DNA of 39,540 bases. It comes from Cellvibrio mixtus subsp. mixtus J3-8 (GTDB lineage Bacteria; Pseudomonadota; Gammaproteobacteria; Pseudomonadales; Cellvibrionaceae). Location of the stretch: the NCBI RefSeq assembly GCF_000766945.1, contig NZ_ALBT01000083.1, positions 1 to 39,540 of the forward strand, in the 5' to 3' direction. The translations under genes were made by a program, and so were the position numbers. Positions within the stretch are counted from its first letter, which is position 1. Every line of letters begins with the position of its first letter. The notes under the pieces are model-generated. The model was given only the letters and a program-made list of their open reading frames with translations, did no database searches and was not told the DNA's origin. Below, in pieces: positions 25,673-35,685 of the stretch.

Positions 25673-26872
25673 TTAAGTTGCGGTATCGGTTGACCTGAGA
25701 CTGAACAGCTGAGAAATATGTTTTTGCACCCAGTGATATCCAATATGCTCTTGCTCCAAACGTAGTCCGGTTTGGATACGGTTATCCCGAAGATGGTTAT
25801 ATAAGTCTAGTTCTTCAGGGGTCAACTTGTGCAGATCTGCTCGTTGAGGTTTATCCTCGATTCCCCATAAAGATTTGTGAGCTTCGAGGGTCGTTCTGTC
25901 CATAAGGAAAGATTTGACATGACTGAAATGGCCGCGTAGTTGATTTAAAATGGCGAAGCCATGAGTATCAATATCTCCCCAATAATGAATGGCACATTGT
26001 TCCAGCCATTGAGCTTTTGCTAATGCATCCCATCCATATCCAGAGCCAAAAATAGCAATTGAGGCTGGTAGGTTAGGTAATGCTAAAAAATTGATTTCAT
26101 TTTCAGTAATTAATATTTTCTGAACGTTAATCTTCAGTTGGCTAAAGCTACTGACATCCAGTGTAATATCTGGACAAGAGATGCCTGTAAGTGCTTGAAT
26201 TTTAGGATCTAGAATACGAAAACGAATGCGTATGGGCTTCTCTAAAAAACCATAGCGGGCTGCGAATTGGCTGGTACCGCTCTTGGTTGTGTCTATGTGG
26301 CTTGCGGGTATAACTAGATCAAGTAGCTCGGAGAGGACAGGGCGGTGCGATTCGATAAATTTAGTGCTTATTAAAGGTATATCCACTTGGCGCAAATAAA
26401 TTTTCGGCAGTGGATGTGTGCTGATCCAATTCACTATGGCTAATAAATGTTGCCACTTGTTTGCCAGCTCGACTGCCAGCAGCGGTCGTTTTTCCAACCA
26501 AGGTAATAGGCCTGGGCAATCTTGATGAGTTTGTTCGACCAATGATTTAAATATATTCCTCTCTTGCTGTTTATCAATGAGGTAGAGGGCATCATCAATT
26601 GAGTCGATCCATATGCGCTGAGGGAGTCTTTGTAACCCTTGCACAGGATGGCGAACCTCTCGCCATTCCACTCGCAGCGATCTGGTGTTTGCCAATTCTG
26701 CGATCCATTTACGTACATCTTCGAAGCGATTAGTGATGTCCGTTGATGAAGGGCTTTTGATTTTCAACGATAATGGAAATGCTGTGTTTCCCGTAACGTC
26801 ATCTCGTAATAAGTCACCGTTGTCCCAAAACCGTAATAATTGAGTTTTTATATCTTTAGGTGTCGTCCACAT
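25673..26872 (-). CDS. jetD: Wadjet JetD nuclease subunit
   Basis: A 399-residue protein with the DUF3322 N-terminal and DUF2220 C-terminal domains of JetD. The Toprim-type site is visible as HYWGDIDTHGFAILNQL (about residues 292-308), with the D-x-D pair that binds metal. JetD is the endonuclease that cuts circular DNA after the JetABC motor has extruded it, which removes plasmids. Its ATG shares one base with the jetC stop (TAATG), so it depends on translation of the end of jetC. It is last in the minus-strand jet operon. The gene itself appears intact, but its coupling may be disturbed by the jetC frameshift. Confidence 0.93.
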   Translation of the reverse strand: MWTTPKDIKTQLLRFWDNGDLLRDDVTGNTAFPLSLKIKSPSSTDITNRFEDVRKWIAELANTRSLRVEWREVRHPVQGLQRLPQRIWIDSIDDALYLIDKQQERNIFKSLVEQTHQDCPGLLPWLEKRPLLAVELANKWQHLLAIVNWISTHPLPKIYLRQVDIPLISTKFIESHRPVLSELLDLVIPASHIDTTKSGTSQFAARYGFLEKPIRIRFRILDPKIQALTGISCPDITLDVSSFSQLKINVQKILITENEINFLALPNLPASIAIFGSGYGWDALAKAQWLEQCAIHYWGDIDTHGFAILNQLRGHFSHVKSFLMDRTTLEAHKSLWGIEDKPQRADLHKLTPEELDLYNHLRDNRIQTGLRLEQEHIGYHWVQKHISQLFSLRSTDTAT

Positions 26873-29800
26873 TATTCTGGAGCCCTAGGTAGGTTGGTTA
26901 CATCTTTATTTTTTTGTTCTCGATATTCTTCGATGGAGAGGTTGCGTAATTTTGAAGCTCGACCACCTTCGTTGTGTACAAAGCCTACATTGGCAACAAA
27001 GGGTTCTATGATGTGAATTTTTTGCAGTGGGGTAACAATTAACAATTGCAGATTAAGTTGTCGGAATAATTTTAATCCATATTGCGCAGATTCATCCGAG
27101 CCGCGCCCAAAAGCTTCGTCAATGACCGCGAAACGGAACGAGCGTGAGCGCACTGCGCCCCATTCCAGTCCGAATTGATGGCCAAGCTTGCCGCAAGAAT
27201 GGTATAGGCCAATTTTTCTTTTTGGCCTCCTGATTTTCCACCTGAGTCCGAATAGTGCTCATGCTCGGTGTCGTCTTCACGCCAGCGCTCACTGGCAGCA
27301 AATAAAAACCAGTTTCGCACATCGGTAACTTTCGCGGTCCATCGGCGATCCTGTTCTGATAAGCCTTCGCGACCTCGGAATCGATCAATAATGGCTTTGA
27401 CCTGCAAAAACTTTTCCTCTGAATATTGTGCATCGTTGATATCTTCAATAGAGCTTGTGAATGCACCCTCAGTGCAAGCGCGTAGTTCTTGTTGGAAATC
27501 GCGAACCTCAGCGTCGGGGCTGGGTTGTGATTCTAAAACTATGTAACGTCCAGAATTGTAGTCGATTCCTGCAAGTGACTTGTTAATGTGCGCGATGCGT
27601 TCTTTAATTGTTTCTCGCTCCCGCGCCAATTGCGCATTAAAGTTGGCTATTTCATTAATAGTGTTAACATTGAGCAGTTCTTTAAAGCGATTGAGAAAAC
27701 GTGGTAGATCATCTTTATTGAGTTGTACTAGTAGATTCTCGTACTCGTAAGTAGCGTCCAGGCTGGCATCGATTTCGGCTGTTTCCAGTTTGAATTTTTC
27801 TTTGAAGAAAGACATGGCTTTAATAATTTTTTCACTTAATCGTCCTTGTGCCTTAGTTTCATTATCAATTTTATTTTGTATCCAGGCTCGCATATCCTGT
27901 TCGCGGTTACCGCAGGATTCTACAGTTAATTGGTGCTCGCCCAGCGCTTCGGCACGCATAGTTTCCAGTTTAGCTAACGACAATTCTTCTACAGTAGCCT
28001 CTTGAAGTAAATCAGCTGTTTGTTGGTGAAGCTCCTGAGCATCGGTATGTTTTTGTTCCACTTTGGCGCGCGTATCTCGTGCTGATTGGAGTTCAGTTAC
28101 AGTACCCTTTAACGTTTGCTGCAATTCTCGCAGATTGTCATTCAGCTGCTTGAGAACATCAGACGCTTGCTCCAGCGCTGAACGCTCATCTTCAAGCCGT
28201 GCGATATTAGTTGCTACGCTAGTCCAGTCAAGCTCTTCAAAGTTCGTAAACTCTTCAAGGCGCGCAAGAGTTTCGAGTCGACTTCGTAATTGCTGGCGTT
28301 CGAATTCTATTTTATTGATCTTTCCGCCCAGATCGCCCAAGCGTTTTTCGAGCTGACGGCGTTTTACCTCCAGCGCGACAATTTTTGCACTGTTGTTCCA
28401 GCCGAGCACATAATGGCTGTCATCCTCAATGCGGTTACGATCATCTTTTTCGTGCCTCCCACTAGGATCTTTAATTTGGCCCGCCCGTGTTATGGCACGT
28501 ACTTCGCGCCGAAACTGTTCTTGGGTCGCACAGCAGGCAACATCGAATCGATGTGTGAGCTCTCGCTCTAGCCAGTCGTAATAGGGGGAATCGAGTTTAA
28601 TTGCTAGCTTGCGGACTAATGAATCACGGTGTAAGTCAGGCATTTCGCCCGATTTGCGTGGTCGCACATGGAAATATACTAAGCGACCACGCAAATGGTT
28701 GTTATCTACCCATTCCGCAACAACTTTATAATGTGCATCAGGTACTAGAAGCGAAAGCCCGAAGCTACGCAAGAGACGTTCTGCCGCTCCTTCCCAATCA
28801 CGTTCTTCTTCGCGTACCTGAATAAGTTCACCTGCGAAAGGCATGTCATCCGCATTCAGCCCCAGTGCGGTACAAATCGCAGTGCGTATCCGGATGTGCT
28901 TATCTTCAATTTTACTTGTGCGATTTTTGAGGCTATCGATTTCACTTGATAGTTGATCATGTTCTTTTTTTCCATCACGCATGATCATGGCTTGCTCAGT
29001 TAATGAGTTCTGTAAATCAGCATCGAGGTTACGCGCATCTTCGCGCCAAAGTGTAAAATTCCCGCGTTGATTTGCAAAATTCTCTGCATCCATTGCTATC
29101 GGTTCACCTAATAAGGTGGCAAGGTCATTGTAGCGTTGTGCTTTAATCTTGCGGGTATCTCGTAATTGTTCTTTCTTGCGAATATCGGCGGCGAGTTTTT
29201 CTAGGCGGTCACCACCGTTGTCATTAATTGCCTGTTTCAGCTCGTCAACTTGGTTACTTTGTTCGTCGTGAATACTCTCAAGATTTTGTACTTGTACATT
29301 TGCGCGGGTCCAGTCTTCGGTCAAAATATTCAGGCGCTTGTTTAGCAAGTTCAGTTTTAACTCAGCAAAGTAAGGGCGAAGGTGTTCACGGCAAGTGCGC
29401 AAGCCTTCGACCTCTGCTACAAGCAACTGATGTCGGTTGCAATCTGCAACGAGCGGTGTTAACAACTCAATTTGTTCTTGTGCTTTGAGTACAGCTTGGT
29501 GAGCACGGCTAAGATCATCAAAATGCGTTATTAGTGCTTGTATTCGTGGAGCAACTTCAAATGGTTCCAGCATGTGGCTGCGTACAAATTCGGTAAGGTT
29601 TCCCACGGATTTCATCGATACGGTTTGATGAAAAAGCTCTAGCGCTTGATCGTTCTCAATACCGAATCGGCGGCGAAACCAAGCAGCATAAGGAGGAAAG
29701 CTGTCATTGATCTCTGCACCTGCATTACGCAATTTTTTACGCAATTGGGTGATGTCTGAACCAAAGTTAGCGAAATCAGTGGCAATAGATAATGCCTTTT

Positions 29801-30272
29801 CTGCCCCCATAAAAAAACGTGCCGGTTGTCCTTGAGAGTCTTTCATCCAGAAAACTTGTGCCAGGCTCACCGTCTGGTCATAGCCGGCGTTATGGAATAC
29901 TCCCAAAATGACAGAATAACCATTGTTATCACGCAAACTAACTGGTTTTGCTGTGCCAGTAATTTCGCTGCGTTCAGATTTATAGTGCCCGAGCACGTAA
30001 GAGCGAAGCGTTCGTTCTTTGTTGTCGGCACCAGCGGCCTTGTTGTAGGCGATACGGTTTGCGGGTACAAGTAGCGTGGTAATGGCATCAACTAAAGTAG
30101 ATTTACCGGAGCCTATATCGCCAGTGAGCAACCCATTTTTACCTTCCAGCTGTAATGTCCACACTCTGCTGTCAAAGGTTCCCCAGTTGAAAACTTCCAA
30201 TCTCTGTAGGCGAAAGCCAGAGAGGGTATCATCGGCTACGAAGTCCAATCCTAAAACTTCCGGGTTATTCAT
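26872..30272 (-). pseudogene. jetC: Wadjet JetC SMC-like ATPase, broken by a -1 frameshift
   Basis: An SMC-like protein of about 1133 residues when repaired. Walker A GDIGSGKS is at 51-58, long coiled coils fill the middle, and the ABC signature SGGQKEK is at about 1014-1020. After Ala1031, at 27179-27180, one base is missing: the open frame runs on for 35 unrelated residues and stops at 27072. The true continuation ([16 protein letters not shown], then the Walker [13 protein letters not shown]) is in the next frame, ending at 26872. So the protein as read lacks Walker B and cannot hydrolyse ATP. There is no slippery sequence at the site, which argues against programmed frameshifting; a real mutation or a sequence error remain. 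It overlaps jetB by 8 bases. Confidence 0.9.
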
Positions 30273-30936
30273 CTTGTGCTCCCTCTTTGTTGGAGCCTGT
30301 GCCCGACAGCGCAGATTGGTAGATCGCTAATCTTGCATCAAATTCGGCTAACCATTGTGCATCGACAAACGCTTTTAGAATTCGGCGAACCTCATAGCTG
30401 TTGGGGCCAGAAGTGGCGCCGGAGGCAGGTTTGAGTTTGTGTAGAAAGCCTAGCTCAACGACTTTGGTGATGGTATTTTCGATCTGATCAATTAGTTTTG
30501 CTTCATTGGGTCCATCGGGAAGAAAAACACGCACTAGTTCTACTATTTCATCGCGGCTGAGTACCAAACGTGTGTCGCCACCGCTGGCATCAAACTCTGC
30601 CAGTTTTTTGCGTAACAGCGCGAGTAGTAAGCTGACTGCAAATGATAGGGGGCGGCGCACAACCAATCGGGGCAGATGGGTTGAGGGTTTATCGTCGGTT
30701 GGGTCAGGTCGACTTTTCAAAAAGGCGTAACCTTCAGCTTCATCCAGGATCAGGTCAAGATTGAGTATTGCCACATAGTCACGTACTCGAGCTTGCAGCT
30801 TCAGTAGCGCTGCCCAGAGGCGTTCATCGCCGTCACGATAGAGTACGTTTTTAAGTAAATTGATTAGCAGTATTGATAAATCATTAGCAGGAGCCTCGGT
30901 GGGGGCTGCATATGTGGTGTTCGAGAATTCTTCCAT
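30265..30936 (-). CDS. jetB: Wadjet JetB (DUF4194), kite-like subunit
   Basis: A 223-residue DUF4194 protein, the MukE/kite-type subunit that links JetA to the SMC-like JetC. Recognisable blocks are [37 protein letters not shown] and [14 protein letters not shown], with winged-helix character. I chose ATG 30936 because AAGGG and GAGG lie just before it; ATG 30948 is in frame but has no ribosome-binding site. It follows jetA by 36 bases and overlaps the start of jetC by 8 bases, as expected in a tightly translated operon. Confidence 0.93.
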   Translation of the reverse strand: MEEFSNTTYAAPTEAPANDLSILLINLLKNVLYRDGDERLWAALLKLQARVRDYVAILNLDLILDEAEGYAFLKSRPDPTDDKPSTHLPRLVVRRPLSFAVSLLLALLRKKLAEFDASGGDTRLVLSRDEIVELVRVFLPDGPNEAKLIDQIENTITKVVELGFLHKLKPASGATSGPNSYEVRRILKAFVDAQWLAEFDARLAIYQSALSGTGSNKEGAQDE

Positions 30937-30972
30937 CCCTTGCCTCATCGTTTGTTCTTATTTAACGATATC

Positions 30973-32430
30973 TTAGCGTGTGAAAATTATCCTGGGTAAC
31001 TGGGCACTACGGGTAAATATCACGCCATCTATTGCCAAGGCTTGCCATTGGATTGGTTCATTTGTGCTTTCATCGACCACAGTTGTGAAAGTCTCACTGC
31101 CCAACTGCAAATAAACCACTAATTCAGCTAGTCCTTGCTGCAAGGGCTGGCTGACCACCAACTCACTCAACGTAATTTGGGCTTTATCTTGTAGGGCGTG
31201 ACGAATGTGACGTGTGAGTCGTGCTTTGTCCACTACCACCTGATCGAAGAGCGCTGATGGATCAATATCCTCATCACCTACTTGCAGCGCAATATTAGCG
31301 ATGATTGGCTTGATTGTTGGTGTGAACAATGGCCGCTCCATCGCTAATTCTATATCGGCTTTGGCTTCAGCCATTTCCATAATGACGCCTTCAGGCGGTA
31401 CTTCCCGTAGCGCTAAAGCTTTACTTTCGATACTTTGTAGAATGTCCATGATGCGGCGGTTTTCCAACCACGCTTGATCATCCAGAAATCTGCGTAATTG
31501 CTGTGATAAGGCAGCAACGGTGCGTTGGGTGTGTTCACCCGCTTCCATCCAATCATAGTGAATTCGCCGTGTGCGAGTGTCGGGGTTCAGGTCACTTACA
31601 GCTGGCAAAGCGAGTACCCGATCCAACAGCTCGGTCAGCTCTTCTTGGCGGCGGCTTGATAGTAAAAACTCCCAGAATGCGCGGAAGCTCTTACCTTGAT
31701 CAGAGTCAGCAATCGCATCTCGTTCCCCCATGATGTCTTCCAAGAGTTCGCCTTTACTGCCTTCCCAGAGAGCAATGCGCTCGCGCACTCGTCGATCAAG
31801 TTGGCGGAAGTTATATTCTACTTCTCGAAAATCGGTCAACAGGTCCTTTGCGCCTTGTATGAACTGTTGAAAACGATCCTTCAGCGCTGTGTCATCCAAT
31901 AACGGAGCATCGCCCGCTATAACGCGGGCAATCTCTGTGTCTATTTCATCACGGCGTTTGTGCAGTTCGGCGATGCGCTTGGCTGGGTCTGTCTCGCTGC
32001 CTTCACTCATTTGTTTGAGCAGATCAAATAGTGTGAGCAAGCGCGATTCGGTACCAATGAACTGCCGTTCGTTCAGTTGTCCCAGCCATGCAATTGCCCT
32101 TTCTGTGGCTGGTGTCAGATCAAACTGTGCTTCATCTGTGCCTGGTTTGTAGAATTTGCGTAACCAACCCTTGTCGGGTGCAGCCCAATCATTGAGGTAG
32201 TCAAGTCCTGATCTGGGGAATGCGTTTTCACCAAGTTGTTGGCGCAATGCATAAAGCTCATCTTCTAATAGCTCAGCCAAGTCCGCTGCCGCTATCAAGC
32301 GGACATTTGGCTGTACAAACACTCGGTACAGAAAACTTGCTACCAATGGGGCATGATCCGAACACAACAACCGCCATGCCGGGTGGTGAGTGCGTAAGTT
32401 GTCGAGGGTAACAAAGTCCAATAGGTGCAT
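30973..32430 (-). CDS. jetA: Wadjet JetA (DUF3375), kleisin subunit
   Basis: A 485-residue DUF3375 protein, which identifies the operon as type I Wadjet. It begins MHLLDFVTLDNLRTHHPAW, the usual start of the family, and keeps the helical middle (RVRERIALWEGSKGELLEDI) and the C-terminal block PLFTPTIKPIIANI. JetA is the kleisin-like protein that bridges the heads of the SMC dimer. It is the first gene of jetABCD on the minus strand, with the promoter presumably in the 380 bases shared with the ankyrin gene. AAAGG lies directly against the ATG, so the ribosome-binding site is poor. No damage is seen. Confidence 0.94.
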   Translation of the reverse strand: MHLLDFVTLDNLRTHHPAWRLLCSDHAPLVASFLYRVFVQPNVRLIAAADLAELLEDELYALRQQLGENAFPRSGLDYLNDWAAPDKGWLRKFYKPGTDEAQFDLTPATERAIAWLGQLNERQFIGTESRLLTLFDLLKQMSEGSETDPAKRIAELHKRRDEIDTEIARVIAGDAPLLDDTALKDRFQQFIQGAKDLLTDFREVEYNFRQLDRRVRERIALWEGSKGELLEDIMGERDAIADSDQGKSFRAFWEFLLSSRRQEELTELLDRVLALPAVSDLNPDTRTRRIHYDWMEAGEHTQRTVAALSQQLRRFLDDQAWLENRRIMDILQSIESKALALREVPPEGVIMEMAEAKADIELAMERPLFTPTIKPIIANIALQVGDEDIDPSALFDQVVVDKARLTRHIRHALQDKAQITLSELVVSQPLQQGLAELVVYLQLGSETFTTVVDESTNEPIQWQALAIDGVIFTRSAQLPRIIFTR

Positions 32431-32809
32431 CCTTTATCCAAATTATGACGCAATATATTTTTCAAATTAGGAGTGTGATTAATAGTATCAGTGGAATCAT
32501 CTTGGCCATTACATTCAATTACAGCAAAAGCTTAATACAGGGCAAATATGTGGTTGAAGTATTAGTTGAGGAGTTGATCAAAAGTTACCTAACCTGTTGA
32601 TTGAGGTGTGGTGCTATGTTAGCCTTTTCTGGCGGTTGCGTAACGCCGTGGGCCGGACATCCCGCTATCCCCATTTTATGGCATCTGTCCTGATATATTT
32701 TTGATTTTTTGACTAATAATCTTTTACCAATCTGCAGGCTCACTGTTTATTTGGCTAACGGGGAAGGCTAATCATCTTAAAGAGCTTGCATGTTTAAAAG
32801 GTTATTATC
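32431..32809. other. Divergent intergenic region between jetA and the ankyrin gene
   Basis: About 380 bases. AT-rich flanks surround a GC-richer patch at 32630-32690. No ORF, tRNA or strong promoter could be fixed. It must contain the start signals of both divergent transcripts, and may be an old junction between elements. Confidence 0.45.
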
Positions 32810-34165
32810 ATGACAGAATATAGTTATACCATCTCTATTGAAAATGCCCATCGCACAATCGAAACTCTTCACAATCAACTTTCAGAACAACACGTAAAAA
32901 TCAAAAAAAGTGTTCTGAAAGAAGTCATTTCTTCTTTGCTCGGATTTGATACGTCCAATGTCTTTGACTCGAAGATAAAGAAATACAAGGAAAGACAAGA
33001 AGCACAATGTGCTTTTGATCATCGCGGACACCATAAAGACGTTCGTGATCTTGTGTTAAAAAGTATAAAGAACCCTTTGAAACTCTATGATTACTTTAAA
33101 AAGTATACAGGTTTTACCACGTTCATAAAATTTTACGAAGATTTCGAGGTAACAGGAGGATATAGATTCAAGGAGAATGATGTTTTGTTTGCCAAGGATA
33201 AATATAGCGCGATAAAAACCGCGCTCAATTGGGATGCAGTTACTCAAATCGAGTTCAAGCACTGGAAAGATGAAGATTTCGATGATCTGCAAGATCAAGA
33301 CGGTGGCTATTGGCTTCTTACATTTATTGGAGATGGTGATGAGCAATATCTTGGAAGTTTCGGAGAGAATTATTTGTGTTCTTCCCGAGATCAATATGCT
33401 TACATGAATTCACCCGATATTCCTCTTGAAAAAATAACTGAGTTTTTTATTGACGAAATGATGCGGGGCGAAACGCCATTTTTTCTGGACAATAGAGAAA
33501 ATTTTGATTTATATCTGCGGGAGTGTATTAGCGAAAACTATGGAGAATCATTCTCCGCCACCACTGAAAATGAATATGTTAAACATATTGAAAAGTTCCT
33601 TCCTTACCTTGGAATCGATGAGATAGTCAGTATGGAGGTTGGCGATGCTCCATTAGCTTTTCTCAAAATATTAAATAATTACGGCGCGTGTTTTGATGCC
33701 CCTGCGCTTCTTGATAATGCGCTCGCTGCGGGTGATCTAGATGTTTGCTACTATTTATTAGGGCAGGGAAGTAGCATAAAAAATCTATTTGCACGTAGGT
33801 CGAAGCATAGTGATGTTAGCTATTTTCATGACAGGATAAGCTGGTTTTATTGTATTTATAGTGCCGATGCTATCGAGAAGGAAAAGCTTTTCGAAGATAC
33901 AAAAAAATACTACAGAACAGCAAAAAAACTAGGTATACCCATTGATAGTTTGGATAATGATGGATGCAGTTTACTTCATCATGCCGCAGGGTATGGATTT
34001 GGAGGGCTTTATGAGTTTTTTATCTCTCTTGGTGCCGATGCAACACTAAAAAACAAAGAGGGTAAAACACCTGAAGTGATTGCACAGGCGGCGGATAAAG
34101 AAATCGCGGAATCTGAATCAAAATTTGAATCTATTTTCGATCAAATTTTCAAGAAGCACGATTGA
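32810..34165 (+). CDS. Large hypothetical protein with C-terminal ankyrin repeats
   Basis: A 451-residue protein. The first 230 residues match no family I know; they start with MTEYSYTISIENAHRTIETL and are rich in aromatic and charged residues. The C terminus has at least one clear ankyrin repeat (DNDGCSLLHHAAGYGFGGLY, then EFFISLGADATLKNKEGKTP) and a degenerate one before it (APALLDNALAAGDLDVCYYLL). Ankyrin repeats bind other proteins, so a sensor or adaptor role is possible. It has no signal peptide. A hairpin terminator follows the stop. It faces away from jetA and is probably monocistronic. Confidence 0.65.
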   Translation: MTEYSYTISIENAHRTIETLHNQLSEQHVKIKKSVLKEVISSLLGFDTSNVFDSKIKKYKERQEAQCAFDHRGHHKDVRDLVLKSIKNPLKLYDYFKKYTGFTTFIKFYEDFEVTGGYRFKENDVLFAKDKYSAIKTALNWDAVTQIEFKHWKDEDFDDLQDQDGGYWLLTFIGDGDEQYLGSFGENYLCSSRDQYAYMNSPDIPLEKITEFFIDEMMRGETPFFLDNRENFDLYLRECISENYGESFSATTENEYVKHIEKFLPYLGIDEIVSMEVGDAPLAFLKILNNYGACFDAPALLDNALAAGDLDVCYYLLGQGSSIKNLFARRSKHSDVSYFHDRISWFYCIYSADAIEKEKLFEDTKKYYRTAKKLGIPIDSLDNDGCSLLHHAAGYGFGGLYEFFISLGADATLKNKEGKTPEVIAQAADKEIAESESKFESIFDQIFKKHD

Positions 34166-34191
34166 GGCAAGTGATTTCTTTTAGTTCATGG

Positions 34192-34214
34192 CGGGGGAGC
34201 TTTTCCCCCGATTT
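34192..34214 (+). terminator. Rho-independent terminator after the ankyrin gene
   Basis: CGGGGGA (34192-34198) pairs with TCCCCCG (34204-34210) over a five-base loop, followed by ATTTTAAAT. It is 27 bases after the stop. Confidence 0.75.
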
Positions 34215-34269
34215 TAAATGTCCGCTAATTTACCGATAAGAAAATCAAAAATCTGATAATAAATTTACA

Positions 34270-34914
34270 TTACTCAATCTTGTTGTTGACGTTTTTAGAT
34301 GGGTAATTATCATAAATTTCCAACATCACCTCAGTAGAAATTTGTTGTCCCATACGCCCGCGTTTTACATGTCGGTGTTCAAATGAAATTGCACCTTTGT
34401 CCAATAATAATTGTTTAAATTGATCGATATATGTCTGCTCGAATTTACTGTTGAAGGTATTGAAGAAAACAACATGCTTACCCTGGAAATTATTATTTTC
34501 CACAAATGCCCAAATGGGTGGGGCAGGGCTGTAGAGCCAAATGGGTGAGCCGAGATAAATAGTGTTGTAAGCCGAAAGGTCAATTTGCCTGGGGCTTATC
34601 TCGGTGCGAATACTGCGCGCATCCTGCATGGCATTCGTCCAACCTTTAAGACCAAGTTCGTAATCTGATGCTTCTAGGCGATAAAAATCCGCCTGCCATT
34701 GCTGCGCAATATGTTGTGCTAACACTGCGGTATTGCCCGAACGGGAAAAAACAATCACAGCAGTTTTTGCTTCCGATTGATTGACATTTTTTGCATGCGC
34801 TAATTTTTCGGCATTATCACGCGCTTGCTGCTTTTCAATGTATGTAACGGCAATTGGTACCATCGCAATTGCCGTTAAGAGTAAGGCGATTCCAACAATA
34901 ATCCACTTGAGCAT
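34270..34914 (-). CDS. Membrane-anchored flavodoxin-like protein
   Basis: A 214-residue protein with an N-terminal hydrophobic anchor (WIIVGIALLLTAIAMVPIAV, residues 4-23) and a flavodoxin fold. The FMN phosphate loop is SRSGNTAVLAQ, and YLGSPIWLYSPAPP is the second flavin-binding loop. Such proteins bind FMN and act as electron carriers or quinone/nitro-reductase-like enzymes, here at the membrane. I chose ATG 34914 (AGGA six bases before) over GTG 34926. It follows the NAD(P)-binding gene by 13 bases on the minus strand, so the two are one operon, probably with the hydrolase gene and under the divergent LysR regulator. Confidence 0.8.
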   Translation of the reverse strand: MLKWIIVGIALLLTAIAMVPIAVTYIEKQQARDNAEKLAHAKNVNQSEAKTAVIVFSRSGNTAVLAQHIAQQWQADFYRLEASDYELGLKGWTNAMQDARSIRTEISPRQIDLSAYNTIYLGSPIWLYSPAPPIWAFVENNNFQGKHVVFFNTFNSKFEQTYIDQFKQLLLDKGAISFEHRHVKRGRMGQQISTEVMLEIYDNYPSKNVNNKIE

Positions 34915-34927
34915 CTGCGTCCTCACT

Positions 34928-35566
34928 TTACATGAAATACGGTTTATCGCCGTCGCTGTTGGGTTTATTCACGCCCAGATTTTCACCCAGATGCAATTCG
35001 GGATTGATAATAATGTTGCTGATTAACTCGCCCACACTCTTGCGTGATACTACGGTGCCTTTGAATGGTTCGCCTTTGGTAGTGATTTCATAATCCACTT
35101 CGTTTTCATCCGTTAACCAAGCTGGGCGCAGAATGGTGTAGTCCAAGCCGGACGCCTCAATGAGATCCGCTGTACGGCGATAAGGTTTGAGGTCTTCACC
35201 GATAATCGCGTGGTTCCATTCGCCAAATTTTCCGGGTATTTCGTTGTAGATGCCTAGCGATAACACGAACACCAGGCGTTTTACACCTTCGGATTGCATG
35301 GCGGTGATAATGGCTTGTGCTTGTTTATCGAGATCGTCACCGATCAGGTTGGCATAAACGAAATTCTGTCCAGCCATGGTTTGTTTGAGCAACTTTTTGT
35401 CCAGCACATTGCCGATCACCACTTTGGCGTTCGTGGGCTCTCTACCAGTGAGCTTTTTGGGATTGCGCAGCAGCAAGGTCTGGTTGATGTTCTGATCATC
35501 GGCTAGCGCCTTAACTACCCATTGCGCGATTTGGCCGCTAGCGCCAAGTATGAGCAGGTTATTCAT
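34928..35566 (-). CDS. NAD(P)-binding NmrA/SDR-like protein
   Basis: A 212-residue atypical short-chain dehydrogenase. NLLILGASGQIAQWVVKAL is the Rossmann loop (G-A-S-G-x-I-A), and LDYTILRPAWLTDENE is the usual C-terminal block of NAD(P)H-binding (NAD_binding_10) proteins. No classic Y-x-x-x-K was found, so it may be a redox sensor or a reductase with another proton donor. AGGAA precedes the ATG. It is followed by the flavodoxin gene after 13 bases and preceded by the hydrolase gene after 119 bases, all in one direction. Confidence 0.82.
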   Translation of the reverse strand: MNNLLILGASGQIAQWVVKALADDQNINQTLLLRNPKKLTGREPTNAKVVIGNVLDKKLLKQTMAGQNFVYANLIGDDLDKQAQAIITAMQSEGVKRLVFVLSLGIYNEIPGKFGEWNHAIIGEDLKPYRRTADLIEASGLDYTILRPAWLTDENEVDYEITTKGEPFKGTVVSRKSVGELISNIIINPELHLGENLGVNKPNSDGDKPYFM

Positions 35567-35685
35567 GATGTGATTCCTGTTTCGAATTCAGAATGGGAAT
35601 GGCCGCAGTGTTTATGCCGGTATTACTACCGTTGCCGCTGCGGCTTTTGCTTGGGCGTGTTAATCCGAAAAGTAGCCCAAAGGAG

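Noticed and set aside
27072-27190. Programmed -1/+1 frameshift in jetC
   Set aside because: No slippery heptamer, stimulatory hairpin or internal ribosome-binding site could be seen at the junction, and JetC proteins are normally read in one frame.
28063-28571. Plus-strand open frames inside jetC
   Set aside because: Serine- and arginine-rich translations typical of the reverse complement of a coiled-coil gene.
32630-32690. tRNA or integron attC site in the GC-rich patch before the ankyrin gene
   Set aside because: No cloverleaf or paired R boxes could be drawn.
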